From Planctomyces sp. (lineage in GTDB: Bacteria > Planctomycetota > Planctomycetia > Planctomycetales > Planctomycetaceae), in assembly GCA_005778115.1 (NCBI GenBank), contig SXKJ01000002.1:1-32338 (forward strand): a DNA stretch of 32,338 nucleotides, in the 5' to 3' direction. Made by a program: the position numbers and the translations under genes. Below the pieces are notes generated by a model. It searched no databases and was not told the origin of the DNA. It saw nothing but the letters and a program-made list of their open reading frames with translations. Positions 16,695 to 26,198 of the stretch are shown one piece after another; within the stretch, counting starts at the first letter, position 1; each line of letters starts with the position of its first letter.

Positions 16695-18821
16695 CTACTT
16701 TTGTCCGAGCCATTCTTTCCAGGCGGCCAGACCAACCAGAGGCGACTGGCAACTTCCGCGCTCGCACACGAACACAGTCAACGTGTCCGGATGAGCCGGC
16801 TTGCCGAGCAAGAGATCGCGCAAGCCCATCGTCAGTTCTTCGTCGGAGTCTTGGGGGCGTCGTCGAGCAATGACGTGATTCGGCCAGAAACGCCGCCAAT
16901 GCTCATGCACAGCTTCAGCAATTTCTCTGGTAGTGTTGGACGGTTCGACCAAGACCACCTCGTGACTGGGACCAATCACAAAATCGAGAGCCAGCAACGA
17001 CTGCCCGCTGGCCAGCGCGAACTTGTCGAGCTGCCCCGACATCGCCTCAAGTGTCGAGTACGCCTTACCGAGCAATTGTGGCCGACTGGTCAACGTCCCC
17101 AATCGCGCGAGCGCGTATGCCGCCATGCCGTTGCCTGACGGTGTCGCGTTGTCCTGTGTGTCTTTCAACCGTGCGACGAGCTGTTCGTGGTCACTGGACG
17201 TGTAAAAGAACCCGCCTCCGTGCGGGTCTTCAAACCGCATGAGCATCTGGTCCGCAAGTTCGAGGGCGACTTCCAACCAACGTGGCTCGAACGTCACCTG
17301 GTAGAGGTCGATCAGTCCGTCGATCAAGCAGGCGTAGTCATCGAGGTACGCATTGAAGCGTGCTCGGCCATCTTTGAAGGCGTGCAGCAATCGTCCGTCG
17401 GAGTCACGCATATTGGTGAGGATGAACTCGGCCGCCGTGCGTGCCGCCTCCGCGTAACGCGGTTCACCCAGAATCGCCGCCGCCTGCGACATCGCGGCGA
17501 TCATCAAGCCATTCCAACTGACGAGCACCTTGTCATCCCGGCTCGGAGCGATCCGCCGCGAACGGGCGGCGAACAGCTTCGCTCGGCAACGAGCGAACAT
17601 TTCGTGGGGCACGTTTTCAACGTGCCCGTCCCGCATCGCTCCGTCTTTCACTGGCAGGTTGAAAACCTGCCCCACGTTCGGAAGGTTGAGAATGTTGTGA
17701 CCTTCCCAGTTGCCATGTGGCGAGACGTCATAGGCTTCGCAGAACAACGGCCCCTCGACCGGTCCGAGCAGTTGCAGAATCTCGTCCTGCGACCAGACAA
17801 AGAACTTCCCTTCCTCTCCTTCGCTGTCAGCGTCTTGCGTGCTGTAGAAGCCGCCACCCGGTTGAGTCATCTCGCGCAGCACATAGTCGAGCGTCTCGCG
17901 GACGACTCGTGCATCGTTGGGATTGCCAGTCGCTTGAAAGGCTTCGAGGTACGACTGCGTCAGCAGCGCGTTGTCATAGAGCATCTTCTCAAAGTGCGGA
18001 GCCAGCCAAAGCGCGTCGGTGGAGTAGCGATGAAACCCGCCGCCGAGTTGATCGTAGATCCCGCCCCCCGCCATCTTGTCGAGCGTCAACCGCACCGCGT
18101 CGAGTGCTTTCTGATCGCCGAATCGTTTCCAGCAGCGCAGCAGCACGCGGAGATCCATCGGATGCGGAAACTTCGGGGCGCCGCCGATCCCACCCTCTTC
18201 CCAATCGACTCGCCGTAAGAATTCCCGCATCGCGCCTCGCAGCGTTTCGAGGCTCAGGCCAGAGCGAGGCATCGGTTCGTTGGTCGCGTGGATCAGTTCG
18301 CCAGTCAGTTCCTCAGCGCTACGGAGCACATCATCGCGACGATCGATCCAGGCATCGGACACGCCCTTGAGGATGTCTCGAAATCCAGGCATCCCCATGC
18401 GAGACACCGGCGGCCAGTAAGTCCCACCGAAGAACGGCCGCAGGTCCGGCGTCAGAAACATCGACATCGGCCAGCCGCCGCGACCCGTCATCATCTGCAC
18501 TGCGGACATATAAATCTGGTCGAGATCCGGTCGCTCTTCGCGATCGACCTTGATACAGACGAAGAGGTCATTCATCCGCTGCGCGATCTCAGGATTCTCG
18601 AAGCTCTCGTGCTCCATCACATGGCACCAGTGACACGCGCTGTAGCCAATCGACAGAAAGATCGGCTTGTCGAGTTTTTGGGCCAGCGATAACGCTTCCT
18701 CGCCCCACGGAAACCAATCGACCGGGTTGAAAGCGTGTTGCAGCAAGTACGGACTGGTTTCGCTACCTAGCCGGTTTGGCTCGGATCGTCGGACAGCGGG
18801 AGCGGCATCGGGGAAGGTCAT
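16695..18821 (-). CDS. DUF255 thioredoxin-domain protein (YyaL/SPATA20 family)
   Basis: A 708-residue protein. The N-terminal thioredoxin-like DUF255 domain carries [22 protein letters not shown] and [14 protein letters not shown] (C63 and C66), followed by an (alpha/alpha)6 region resembling N-acylglucosamine 2-epimerases ([43 protein letters not shown]). Biochemical function is not established. It has no signal peptide and is probably cytosolic. Between NILNLP and the [14 protein letters not shown] block it carries an unusual peptide, [15 protein letters not shown] and then [11 protein letters not shown], which is exactly a family C palindrome translated in frame (17604-17675). The insert replaces or extends the variable linker and leaves both domains intact. 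Confidence 0.92.
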   Translation of the reverse strand: MTFPDAAPAVRRSEPNRLGSETSPYLLQHAFNPVDWFPWGEEALSLAQKLDKPIFLSIGYSACHWCHVMEHESFENPEIAQRMNDLFVCIKVDREERPDLDQIYMSAVQMMTGRGGWPMSMFLTPDLRPFFGGTYWPPVSRMGMPGFRDILKGVSDAWIDRRDDVLRSAEELTGELIHATNEPMPRSGLSLETLRGAMREFLRRVDWEEGGIGGAPKFPHPMDLRVLLRCWKRFGDQKALDAVRLTLDKMAGGGIYDQLGGGFHRYSTDALWLAPHFEKMLYDNALLTQSYLEAFQATGNPNDARVVRETLDYVLREMTQPGGGFYSTQDADSEGEEGKFFVWSQDEILQLLGPVEGPLFCEAYDVSPHGNWEGHNILNLPNVGQVFNLPVKDGAMRDGHVENVPHEMFARCRAKLFAARSRRIAPSRDDKVLVSWNGLMIAAMSQAAAILGEPRYAEAARTAAEFILTNMRDSDGRLLHAFKDGRARFNAYLDDYACLIDGLIDLYQVTFEPRWLEVALELADQMLMRFEDPHGGGFFYTSSDHEQLVARLKDTQDNATPSGNGMAAYALARLGTLTSRPQLLGKAYSTLEAMSGQLDKFALASGQSLLALDFVIGPSHEVVLVEPSNTTREIAEAVHEHWRRFWPNHVIARRRPQDSDEELTMGLRDLLLGKPAHPDTLTVFVCERGSCQSPLVGLAAWKEWLGQK
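17604..17675. repeat. Family C palindrome inside the DUF255 gene
   Basis: Left arm 17604-17627 starts GTGGGGCACGTTTTCAACGT; right arm 17653-17675 is its reverse complement apart from two symmetric changes. Each arm is also a local hairpin (GGGCACGTT-TTC-AACGTGCCC and GGCAGGTT-GAA-AACCTGCC), so the unit could form a four-way cruciform. It matches the intergenic element at 4832-4887 in arm sequence and architecture. It is a multiple-of-three insertion in the coding frame. Confidence 0.88.
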
Positions 18822-19194
18822 GGTCGGCTTTCAGAGAACAAGGAGGGCGTCGAAAAGCACGCTAATCGACCATGCTCAGTCACGAAATGGCTGGCCGCCT
18901 CTGATGCCGGGCGGCATCGCTCCTCGAAACCTTAACATCTGCTGAATTCCGGGACGGCATCACATTGACGCACGCTGGCGCCCGACCTAACGTTTCGCGC
19001 GAATCTGCGATCTGGCGAACGTTATCAGCAGCAATGCTGCGTGTCCGTTTCCCGCGCAGCAATTCAAGAGGCAAGACCAGAAATTTTGAACGCGGTCTGG
19101 TCAATCACTTCATAAGTCTACTCTGGCGCTCAAGTCTTGGTTCCGTCTGGAACCCTCGCCGTTTTTCGTAGTCCGCGTTCGAGGAAGGGTATTC
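18822..19194. other. Intergenic region between divergent genes
   Basis: A 373-nt gap between the divergent DUF255 and DUF1559 genes should hold both promoters. No convincing small gene is seen. An inverted repeat TAACGTTTCGC / GCGAACGTTA (18989-18999 and 19016-19025, one bulged base) is a possible operator. A second hairpin GGTTCC-GTCT-GGAACC lies at 19139-19154. Promoter boxes cannot be assigned confidently. Confidence 0.5.
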
Positions 19195-20136
19195 ATGTCT
19201 CATAGACCTTACAGTTCGTCGTCTCAGCGAGGGTTCACGCTCATCGAATTGCTGGTGGTGATCGCGATCATCGCCGTACTGATCGCCCTGCTGTTGCCCG
19301 CCGTGCAACAGGCCCGCGAAGCAGCGAGACGCTCGCAGTGCAAAAACAATCTCAAGCAAATCGGCTTGGCGATGCAGACATACCACGACGGAGCCAAGAT
19401 GTTTCCGCCGGGCTTGATCCAGCAAACGGGTGGCTGTGCTCCCAACAGGTTGTGGGGCGGAATGATGCCTCTGTTACCGCACATCGACTTGGCTCCGTTG
19501 TTTAAGACTCTCAATCCGCAAGGAGGGTGTCTGCCAGCACCCAACGCAGTAATTGATGGGAAAACCCCATTGAACGCCGCGTACTCGCAGTTCATCTGCC
19601 CGTCGGACTCCAGCGAGATTACGAACCTTTTTCATCAGGGCTACTCGAAAAGCAACTATCCCGTCAGCGAGCAGATTAGCGGAGCGGGGGTCGTCAATGT
19701 CGGTTGTCGGATCTCGTCCATTCGCGACGGCACCTCCAACACATTCATGCACGGTGAACGTCGTTTGGAACGCGAACCAGTCGGTCAACGACATACCGCG
19801 GCCATTGTTTGGGGACGCAGCAACAACACGGATGCCGGATCGAAATTCCGAGCCAACTGGCAGATCAACTTTCCGAACCCCACAACTTCGAGCACCGGGT
19901 TTGCCGGTGATAATGGTTGCGTTCGCCACGGAAGCAGCAGTGCTCACGTCGGCGGAGCGCACTTCCTCATGTGTGACGGCACGGTTCGGTTCGTCAATCA
20001 AAACATCGGCAGAAATCCGGCGGCCGGATCGACGACGGTCTGTGTTGCCATGTTTCCCACACTTCTGAGTGGACCGGGGTTTGTCTTGCAAAACCTGTTC
20101 TACATGAGCGACAGGAATCCGGTAGGCGACTTCTAA
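19195..20136 (+). CDS. DUF1559 protein with prepilin-type signal (pseudopilin-like)
   Basis: A 313-residue protein with a type IV prepilin leader: RGFTLIELLVVIAIIAVLIALLLP, residues 12-35, cut after Gly by prepilin peptidase with Glu at +5. QQAREAARRSQCKNNLKQIGLA follows, the standard start of the DUF1559 family (SBP_bac_10). The C-terminal motif AHFLMCDGTVRFVNQNI is present. These proteins are expanded to dozens of copies per planctomycete genome and are thought to be envelope pseudopilin-like. AGGAAGG at 19182-19188 precedes the ATG by six bases. A small lipoprotein gene follows 80 nt downstream, a common pairing in planctomycetes. Confidence 0.95.
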   Translation: MSHRPYSSSSQRGFTLIELLVVIAIIAVLIALLLPAVQQAREAARRSQCKNNLKQIGLAMQTYHDGAKMFPPGLIQQTGGCAPNRLWGGMMPLLPHIDLAPLFKTLNPQGGCLPAPNAVIDGKTPLNAAYSQFICPSDSSEITNLFHQGYSKSNYPVSEQISGAGVVNVGCRISSIRDGTSNTFMHGERRLEREPVGQRHTAAIVWGRSNNTDAGSKFRANWQINFPNPTTSSTGFAGDNGCVRHGSSSAHVGGAHFLMCDGTVRFVNQNIGRNPAAGSTTVCVAMFPTLLSGPGFVLQNLFYMSDRNPVGDF

Positions 20137-20159
20137 TCGACTCGCGTTTCAATGTTTCT

Positions 20160-20189
20160 GGCAGCCGCCGTGAATTCATGGCGGCTGCC
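20160..20189. repeat. 30-nt near-perfect palindrome between the DUF1559 and lipoprotein genes
   Basis: GGCAGCCGCC (20160-20169) and GGCGGCTGCC (20180-20189) are exact reverse complements, and the centre GTGAATTCAT is also palindromic except at its ends. It lies 23 nt after the DUF1559 stop and 27 nt before the lipoprotein start. With no T-run it may act as an mRNA-stabilising or attenuating hairpin between the two genes. Confidence 0.75.
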
Positions 20190-20216
20190 GTGCTTCTCCA
20201 GAATGAAAGAGCACAA

Positions 20217-20636
20217 ATGATTTTCCGATTGGTGTCCCTTGCTATGGTCGTTTTGGCCTTCACGGGATGCGGCAGCGAGCCTGCCTACAAAGGCCCGCTG
20301 CGGATTCCTTTGTCTGGCAAGGTGACGTTTGACGGTGCCCCGATGGACGGCGGCACGATTGCCTTCATCGCGGTGGGGAAAGGGAATCCGGCTGGAGGTT
20401 CAATCACGGCCGGCACCTATACGGTTTCCGAAGAGCAGGGTGCCAATGCCGGCCCGTACCGCGTGGAAATTCGCTGGCTAAAGCCAACGGGCGAGAAGGC
20501 CAAGGACGATGACACCGGCGAAATGATCGACGTCGTTAAGGAAGTCGTGCCTACCAAATTCAATGTTCAGTCGGAATTGAAGGCCGAAATTTCGGCCGAT
20601 AAGAAGACGTTCGATTTCGCGATTACCTCGAAGTAA
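20217..20636 (+). CDS. Small lipoprotein, carboxypeptidase-regulatory-like fold
   Basis: The protein is 139 residues from ATG 20217, which opens a lipoprotein signal (MIFRLVSLAMVVLAFTGC, lipid Cys18). A longer reading from 20178 would run through the hairpin arm and is unlikely. The mature part (LSGKVTFDGAPMDGGTIAFIAV, GSITAGTYTV, GPYRVEIRW) has the beta-sandwich pattern of carboxypeptidase regulatory/transthyretin-like domains. Such lipoproteins often directly follow DUF1559 genes in planctomycetes, as here. Their function is unknown. Confidence 0.85.
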   Translation: MIFRLVSLAMVVLAFTGCGSEPAYKGPLRIPLSGKVTFDGAPMDGGTIAFIAVGKGNPAGGSITAGTYTVSEEQGANAGPYRVEIRWLKPTGEKAKDDDTGEMIDVVKEVVPTKFNVQSELKAEISADKKTFDFAITSK

Positions 20637-20746
20637 GATTCGCGGCCATAAGTTGGGGATGTCCGCTCAAGACAGGATTTAGAACGACGCGGGACCGCGA
20701 CAGTGTGGTTGCCGCGTCGGTTCGTTTGAGGTACGGGACTCCCACG

Positions 20747-21928
20747 ATGCGTGTGACTGTTTTGATCGCCTGGCTGCTCGCGCTGGTGATGTCCGTCGTT
20801 CGGGCGGATGAGCCGGCGCTCGAGGTATCCGAAGTTGAGCCGGAGAACCGTCTGCATCGAGTCACTTGGACGGATGCGAAATCGGAGACACGAACAGTCG
20901 CTGGTCGCGTCCTCTTGAAAGCGCAGGACGGCGGGCTGTTGCTCGAATCACGCGACGGCCGCTTGTGGAACGTGACCCCAAAGCAGCTCCAAAAGGACGA
21001 GACGACCGACGAACTCTTTCAGCCATTGAAGGCCCAGGAGCTTGGCGAACAACTGTCGCGAGAAGTCGCCGAGTTGGGGATCAAGACGCCAACGCAGATC
21101 GTCGTCACGAAGCGCTATGTCATCTGCTCAACCGCCGGACGAAAGTATGCCGAGTGGTGTGGATCGCTGTTCGAGCGACTGCATGACGCCTTTCAAGCGT
21201 ACTGGAAAGCCGCCGGCCTGGAACTCCGCGAACCAGAGTTTCCACTGCCGGCCATCGTGCTGAAGGATCATGCGCAGTTCACCGAGTTCGCCGCCAAGCA
21301 CGACCGGCCAGATGCGGCACAGTCACAGGGATATTTCTCGGAACCAACAAATCGAATCATCTTGTTCGATTTGACCGCCGGTCCAAATTCTGCCTCAGCA
21401 CAAACAACGGCTGACATACAAAAGAAGATCACGTCATCGCCATTCAACGTGGCGACCACGATTCACGAGGCGACGCATCAGGTCGCGTTCAACAGCGGCC
21501 TGCATACGCGATATGCCGACAACCCGCGCTGGCTGACCGAAGGGATGGCGATGTTCTTCGAGGTGCCGGATCTCGAAAGTCGTAGCGGCTGGAAGTCGAT
21601 CGGCCGCGTGAATGCTCCGCGCCGCAAGGATTTTCGCGAGACCACCCGCTCACCGCGCGAGGCGGTTCCTCTGGTGGAATTGATTCGCGCGGACGACGTG
21701 TTCTTAAAGGAACGCAAAACGCGAGCCGCGTATGCCGAGTCTTGGGCGTTGACCTTCTATCTGCTCAAGACGCGGCGTGAGGACGTCGTGTCGTATCTGA
21801 AAACGATTCAGAAAAAGCCGCGACTCATCGCCGATTCGCCAGACGCCCGCCTGCGTGAATTTGAAGAAGTCTTCGGCGAAACGGAAACGCTCGAACGCGA
21901 GTGGAAGAAGTGGATGTCGACGCATTAG
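20747..21928 (+). CDS. Exported DUF1570 putative metallopeptidase
   Basis: The protein is 393 residues from ATG 20747 (MRVTVLIAWLLALVMSVVRA signal peptide). The zinc motif TTIHEATHQVAF gives H240-E241-xx-H244, and the third ligand is likely E265 in NPRWLTEGMAMFFE, the gluzincin arrangement typical of DUF1570. An N-terminal domain of about 90 residues (RVLLKAQDGGLLLESRDGRLWNV) looks like a small beta domain. The start has only GAGG 15 nt upstream, a weak ribosome site. Substrate unknown. It lies 110 nt after the lipoprotein gene, probably separately transcribed. Confidence 0.85.
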   Translation: MRVTVLIAWLLALVMSVVRADEPALEVSEVEPENRLHRVTWTDAKSETRTVAGRVLLKAQDGGLLLESRDGRLWNVTPKQLQKDETTDELFQPLKAQELGEQLSREVAELGIKTPTQIVVTKRYVICSTAGRKYAEWCGSLFERLHDAFQAYWKAAGLELREPEFPLPAIVLKDHAQFTEFAAKHDRPDAAQSQGYFSEPTNRIILFDLTAGPNSASAQTTADIQKKITSSPFNVATTIHEATHQVAFNSGLHTRYADNPRWLTEGMAMFFEVPDLESRSGWKSIGRVNAPRRKDFRETTRSPREAVPLVELIRADDVFLKERKTRAAYAESWALTFYLLKTRREDVVSYLKTIQKKPRLIADSPDARLREFEEVFGETETLEREWKKWMSTH

Positions 21929-22014
21929 CCAAACAGCAAAGGCGTGCCTAAGTCGCTCAGAGCATCACTCGTCAGCCGATACGTCGTCCAATCGGGCGGC
22001 TTCGATTTCGACTC

Positions 22015-22788
22015 TCAAAATTTCCGTCCGGCTCCGAATTGGCCGACTCCGGTTTGAGCCGCCGGTGATTGAGTAAAGCCGACTCCGCCCCCTTCGCGCT
22101 CGTGCAAATCGTCGTGCAGTGAGCGGAGTTCTTCGACGGACCACTCTTCGATTTTCCAATCGGCGGCGAGTTGGCTGCCGTGGTTGGGGCCGCGTAGGTG
22201 AGTCACCAGCGTTTCCGATGTCGGATTGAAGTCCCCTTCGACGGACCAATGATGTCCACGCAGCGGGTAGTGACCAGTCGTCTCGACTTGGATCTCTTCC
22301 GGGACGGCGGCCTTTGGGCGTTCGTTCTGGCCTTTCATCAGCCAGCCGAACGTCCAGGCATCCAGCGGCGTGGTGCAGCCGTGCTTAAAGTAGCGCAGGA
22401 CTTCACCGTTCTCGATGCAAATAACGCTGGGGAATTCTCGATCCTTAAGCAGGTCGGCCAACTCCGGCAATTCGGCGCGATCGACAATCTGAATGTGATT
22501 GTCGGAAGTCTCGCCAATCTTCCAGCCGCGAGCCTGCATCGCCTCGAATTCGCCGCCCGGTTGGCGCAGGCGTTTCAGTTCTCGGTCGCACTTGTCGCAG
22601 CCTTTGGCGGTGATGAATAGTACGCGCAGTTTGCGCGGGACGACGCGACGAGGTTGCGTCGCGTCTGAGTTGACCGTCTCTCTGACGGCGGTTGAATTGT
22701 CATTCCGTCCTTGGTCTTGGGCGACCGTCGTGAATCCTGTCACGGCGGCGAGCAGCAATGCTGCCTTCGCCAGCAATCGACCAGACAT
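22015..22788 (-). CDS. Exported thioredoxin-like protein with CxxC
   Basis: A 257-residue protein with a signal peptide (MSGRLLAKAALLLAAVTGF) and a linker rich in polar residues. A thioredoxin-like domain follows: KLRVLFITAKGCDKCDRELKRL with C64 and C67, and FPSVICIENGEVLRYF carrying the cis-Pro strand. A C-terminal segment (HYPLRGHHWSVEGDFNPTSETLVTHLRG, then WSVEELRSLHDDLHE) looks like a planctomycete-specific His-rich addition. CDKC is not the usual CGPC, so it may be a reductase, chaperone or metal-binding variant. The linker DATQPRRV is coded by a perfect 8-bp inverted repeat (22642-22649 with 22658-22665). Confidence 0.75.
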   Translation of the reverse strand: MSGRLLAKAALLLAAVTGFTTVAQDQGRNDNSTAVRETVNSDATQPRRVVPRKLRVLFITAKGCDKCDRELKRLRQPGGEFEAMQARGWKIGETSDNHIQIVDRAELPELADLLKDREFPSVICIENGEVLRYFKHGCTTPLDAWTFGWLMKGQNERPKAAVPEEIQVETTGHYPLRGHHWSVEGDFNPTSETLVTHLRGPNHGSQLAADWKIEEWSVEELRSLHDDLHEREGGGVGFTQSPAAQTGVGQFGAGRKF

Positions 22789-23105
22789 GCGTTGTCACCT
22801 CAATGTTGCGATTCCTACGGATATTCCTGGCTAACGCGAGTGCGTCGGTGGAAAGCGGCCCGATGAGCGTTTCGGGCGAGCAAACCGTAGACCGCGAGCG
22901 ACCGGTCGCCCTGAGTATGCGTGACGATCGACGAGCGTTGAAGTGAGTGCCTTCTCGGGAAGCGAATTCGCGCGTCGGCCGTGACTGTCGAATCGAGTAG
23001 GCGGGCTGTGTCAGCTTCCCGAATGAGGACTCTCAAAGTGAGCCATCTGGTTTTCGTCCTCACAGCCCGGCAGTAGCATGAAGCAGTAACGCTCGGAGAT
23101 CATTT
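22789..23105. other. Intergenic region between divergent genes
   Basis: Between the minus-strand thioredoxin-like gene and the family A palindrome lie 317 nt. No credible gene, RNA or terminator is seen. It should contain the promoters of both neighbours, but no boxes can be assigned. Confidence 0.5.
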
Positions 23106-23183
23106 GGCGAGCGGGGCGGCGTCAGCCCCCCGGTGTTGCTCGTCACCGTCACTACCGGGGGGGCTGACGCCGCCCCGCTCGCC
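23106..23183. repeat. Family A palindrome, copy 2
   Basis: Arms 23106-23133 and 23155-23183 pair along their whole length with one extra G in the right arm. The loop is 21 nt. The left-arm sequence is identical to the left arms at 4222 and 32266. It ends 12 bases before the ATG of the Sua5 gene, so in the mRNA it would place a strong hairpin in the 5' leader. Confidence 0.92.
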
Positions 23184-23195
23184 TGAGATTCATTG

Positions 23196-24173
23196 ATGAC
23201 TTGTCCGATTGGAGTTGATGTCGCACACGCCGCCCGATTGTTACGGGACGGAAAGCTCGTGAGCTTTGCGACCGAGACGGTTTATGGATTGGGGGCCAGC
23301 GCACTCGACGTCAACGCGGTCGCGCGTGTGTTTGCGGTCAAGAATCGGCCGTACTTTGATCCCCTGATCGTTCACATCGCCGAGCGTTCTTGGTTGCCTC
23401 GGCTGGTGACGTCGTGGCCGGAGACCGCCGAACGACTCGCCACGAAATTCTGGCCGGGACCGCTGACGCTCGTGCTGCCGAAGACGGAGTTGGTTCCCGA
23501 TCTCGTCACCTCCGGCCTGCCATCGGTCGCGGTACGCATGCCGTCGCATCCGCTCGCGCTGGAACTGTTACGGCTTGCGGAAGTGCCGGTCGCCGCGCCG
23601 AGCGCGAACCTCTTCGGCCAGCTCAGCCCGACCTGCGCGGAACACGTTGCCGATCGGTTGGGAGATCAGATCGACTATCTGCTGGACGGTGGTCCGTGCT
23701 CGGTCGGGGTCGAATCGACGGTGCTGTTGTTGGAGTCAGACGGGACCGTGCGATTGCTTCGTCCCGGTGGCGTCGAGTTGGAAGAAATTGAAGCCGTGAT
23801 CGGCCCGCTCAGTCAAAGATTGCACTCGACCGCAGCAAACGATCAAGCGGCTCCGTCGCCCGGTCTGTTGCCGCAGCATTACGCGCCGCGCACGCCGTTG
23901 GTGATCGTGGAAGACATTGCCACGATCACCTCGCCAGAGCGTTGCGGGGTGTTGTCGCTGCAATCGCATCCAGCGGCGCATCGTTTTGAGGCTGCCGAAG
24001 TCTTGTCGGCCAGCGGCAACTTGACCGAAGCCGCCGCGAATTTCTTTGCCGCCTTGCGACGACTCGATGCGGCGCAGGTCAAACGGATTATCGCCGAACC
24101 ACTCCCGAACCACGGACTCGGAGTGGCTTTAAATGACCGGTTGACGAGAGCCGCACACACTGAGTCAAGATGA
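23196..24173 (+). CDS. sua5: L-threonylcarbamoyladenylate synthase, long Sua5 type
   Basis: The protein is 325 residues from ATG 23196 (a TTG lies just before it). It makes threonylcarbamoyl-AMP from Thr, bicarbonate and ATP for the t6A modification of tRNAs that read ANN codons. The YrdC/TsaC domain is clear: KLVSFATETVYGLGASA, VFAVKNRPYFDPLIVHI, FWPGPLTLVL, VAVRMPSHPLAL and VPVAAPSANLFGQLSPT. The linker and C-terminal Sua5 domain follow (SPGLLPQHYAPRTPL), making it the long form. The leader directly carries a family A palindrome, and no strong ribosome site is visible (only GAGA at 23185-23188). It converges on the DUF1501 gene with a 15-nt gap. Confidence 0.93.
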   Translation: MTCPIGVDVAHAARLLRDGKLVSFATETVYGLGASALDVNAVARVFAVKNRPYFDPLIVHIAERSWLPRLVTSWPETAERLATKFWPGPLTLVLPKTELVPDLVTSGLPSVAVRMPSHPLALELLRLAEVPVAAPSANLFGQLSPTCAEHVADRLGDQIDYLLDGGPCSVGVESTVLLLESDGTVRLLRPGGVELEEIEAVIGPLSQRLHSTAANDQAAPSPGLLPQHYAPRTPLVIVEDIATITSPERCGVLSLQSHPAAHRFEAAEVLSASGNLTEAAANFFAALRRLDAAQVKRIIAEPLPNHGLGVALNDRLTRAAHTESR

Positions 24174-24188
24174 CTTGTCGATGGATCC

Positions 24189-25631
24189 TTACGACAGGAT
24201 CGCGTGAATCGGTGTTCCTTCGCAGATGGTCAGCGGACGGCCGAGGTTGTCGGGCAGTTGCAGGTGCGGATCGACTCCAAGGCTGTGATAGATCGTCGCG
24301 GCGAGATCTTCCGGCGACGTGGGATTGTTGGCGGGATAAGCCGCGAAGCGGTCGCTGGAGCCGTGAACGATACCGCCGCGGACGCCGCCGCCGGCGAGGA
24401 CCGATGTGAAACAGCTCGGCCAGTGATCGCGCCCATCACTGCCGGCACCGGCTCCGCCGACCACACTTTGAGCAACTCGCGGTGTGCGGCCCATCTCACC
24501 GGTCCAGACGATGAGCGTCTCGTCGAGCATTCCACGTTCTTGCAGATCATCGAGAAGTGCGCTGAAGGCTTGGTCGGTGACGGGACAAAGCCGCGTCTTC
24601 AAGTCAATGAAGTTGCGGTTGTGAGTGTCCCAATAGACGCTGACATTCGTGATGCCTTCGTTCGGCCAGAAGACGGTGACGAACGGCACTCCCGCCTCCA
24701 CCAAGCGCCGAGCTTGCAGAACCGATTGGCCATGCGCGTTCATGCCGTAGCGCTCGCGGACGGCTGGCGGCTCGCGACTCAGATCGAACGCTTCGACCGC
24801 GCCGCGCGACGACAGCAGCGAGAACGCTCGGTCGTAGTGGCTGCGCGTGGCCGCGATGTTCGCGTGTTGTTCGAGACCTCGAAGTTGCTGATCGATGCCG
24901 GCGAGTAAGTCGCGTCGATTGTTGGATCGCAGTTCCGGCACATCGGCGTGCAATGCAAAATCGCCGACCTTGTAGTCGGGTTTGCTCCCGTCGGCGTCGA
25001 TGCGCATGGGATTGAACGTCGGACCAAGCCAGCCGGCTCCCTGGCCGTGAGATTCCTCAACGAATCGCGGAGCCCCGTTCGGGATAACGGGCATCATTGA
25101 GACAAACGGCGGCAGCGGCCCGCGACCTCGCCCCAGTCGAGCCATCACCGCTCCGATACTTGGCCAGTCTTCCGCTAACGGAGCACCGCGACGAGGGACG
25201 GCTCGACCAGTCAGCGGCAAGTGGGTCGCCATCGTGTGATCGACGTCGCCGTGGGTCATCGAACGAATGATCGCCAGCTTGTCGGCACGCTGAGCCAGTA
25301 GCGGCAAGTGCTCGCAGATTTGAACTCCGGGGAGCTTCGTCGAGATTGGCTGGAACTCGCCTCGGTATTCCAAAGGGGCGTTCGGTTTTACGTCCCACGT
25401 GTCCTGTTGAGCAGGACCACCCCACATCAGGAGGACGATGCAGGCCCTCGCCCGCGGGCGTTTTCCACTGTCCGACGATGCTGGTGCAGCTCGTGCGGCG
25501 GCGCTCTGATGAAGCCACTGGGGTATGTCGAGTCCTACAAGACCGATCGCACCGGCACGCAGCACTTCGCGGCGGCGCATCGGTGCGGCGGCGAAAAAGT
25601 CACGGCAGGCAGTCGGCGAGAGAACGCTCAT
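24189..25631 (-). CDS. DUF1501 family protein 2 (Tat-exported)
   Basis: The protein is 480 residues from ATG 25631; an upstream ATG at 25664 adds 11 unlikely residues. The twin-arginine leader MRRREVLRAGAIGLVGLD (about 18-35) predicts Tat export. DUF1501 blocks are complete: CIVLLMWGGPAQQDTWDVKP, THGDVDHTMATHLPLTGR, the central AGVPFVTVFWP and YWDTHNRNF, and the end LIVWTGEMGRTPRV with GRDHWPSCFTSVLAGGG. It differs strongly from the DUF1501 protein at 744-2150 and is not a recent duplicate. No DUF1549 partner gene is adjacent. Confidence 0.93.
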   Translation of the reverse strand: MSVLSPTACRDFFAAAPMRRREVLRAGAIGLVGLDIPQWLHQSAAARAAPASSDSGKRPRARACIVLLMWGGPAQQDTWDVKPNAPLEYRGEFQPISTKLPGVQICEHLPLLAQRADKLAIIRSMTHGDVDHTMATHLPLTGRAVPRRGAPLAEDWPSIGAVMARLGRGRGPLPPFVSMMPVIPNGAPRFVEESHGQGAGWLGPTFNPMRIDADGSKPDYKVGDFALHADVPELRSNNRRDLLAGIDQQLRGLEQHANIAATRSHYDRAFSLLSSRGAVEAFDLSREPPAVRERYGMNAHGQSVLQARRLVEAGVPFVTVFWPNEGITNVSVYWDTHNRNFIDLKTRLCPVTDQAFSALLDDLQERGMLDETLIVWTGEMGRTPRVAQSVVGGAGAGSDGRDHWPSCFTSVLAGGGVRGGIVHGSSDRFAAYPANNPTSPEDLAATIYHSLGVDPHLQLPDNLGRPLTICEGTPIHAILS

Positions 25632-25876
25632 GACGAGCCAACGTACGTAGCGGCGCAGCGGCAATCAAGCGGGTTGGCAAGTCGAGGACTCCAGGCAGAA
25701 CGGCGACTGCGTGCGTTGACAACTCAAACGAGCCCCGCATATACCTTCGCCGCTTCGGAATCATCGAATTCGCTGGATTTCCTCGACGATTCTAAGTCAT
25801 TCTTGGACCGCGGCCGTGGGCTGCGGCGAGACCCAGAAATTCCGTTTCCGGGAGGTTGCAATGAAGGAGGCCGTTC

Positions 25877-26110
25877 GTGGTTAAGTTGCGTTTGCGAGAT
25901 AACGAAAAGATTCAAGACGCGGTGAAGCGGTTTCGAAAGTTGGTGGAACACGCTGGAATCAAGAAGGAAATGCGCCGCCGCGAGTACTACGAAAAGCCCA
26001 GTGAAATCTCTCGCCGCAACCGCCGTCGAGCGGAACGCCGCGCTCGATTGGCTCGCCTGAACCCGAACGGTGCCGGCCCGACCAGTGGTCCTGGCATGAA
26101 TGCTCCCTAG
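25877..26110 (+). CDS. rpsU: 30S ribosomal protein bS21
   Basis: A 77-residue small basic protein. [42 protein letters not shown] is a clear bS21 match, followed by the Arg-rich helix [16 protein letters not shown]. It is slightly longer than many bS21 proteins, with a Gly/Pro-rich tail. The start is GTG at 25877 with a full AAGGAGG Shine-Dalgarno at 25864-25870, six bases upstream. It forms its own unit, ending in a strong terminator 51 nt downstream. Confidence 0.95.
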   Translation: MVKLRLRDNEKIQDAVKRFRKLVEHAGIKKEMRRREYYEKPSEISRRNRRRAERRARLARLNPNGAGPTSGPGMNAP

Positions 26111-26160
26111 CCGTGACTCTCCGACGAACTTGGGTTTGTGGAACTCATCCGGAAACAGAA

Positions 26161-26191
26161 AAGCCCTCGTCTTTCGACGAGGGCTTTTTTT
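26161..26191 (+). terminator. Rho-independent terminator of rpsU
   Basis: AAGCCCTCGTC (26161-26171) pairs with GACGAGGGCTT (26176-26186) around TTTC, followed by T residues through 26191. It is a classic intrinsic terminator 51 nt after the rpsU stop. Confidence 0.95.
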
Positions 26192-26198
26192 ATCGGCG

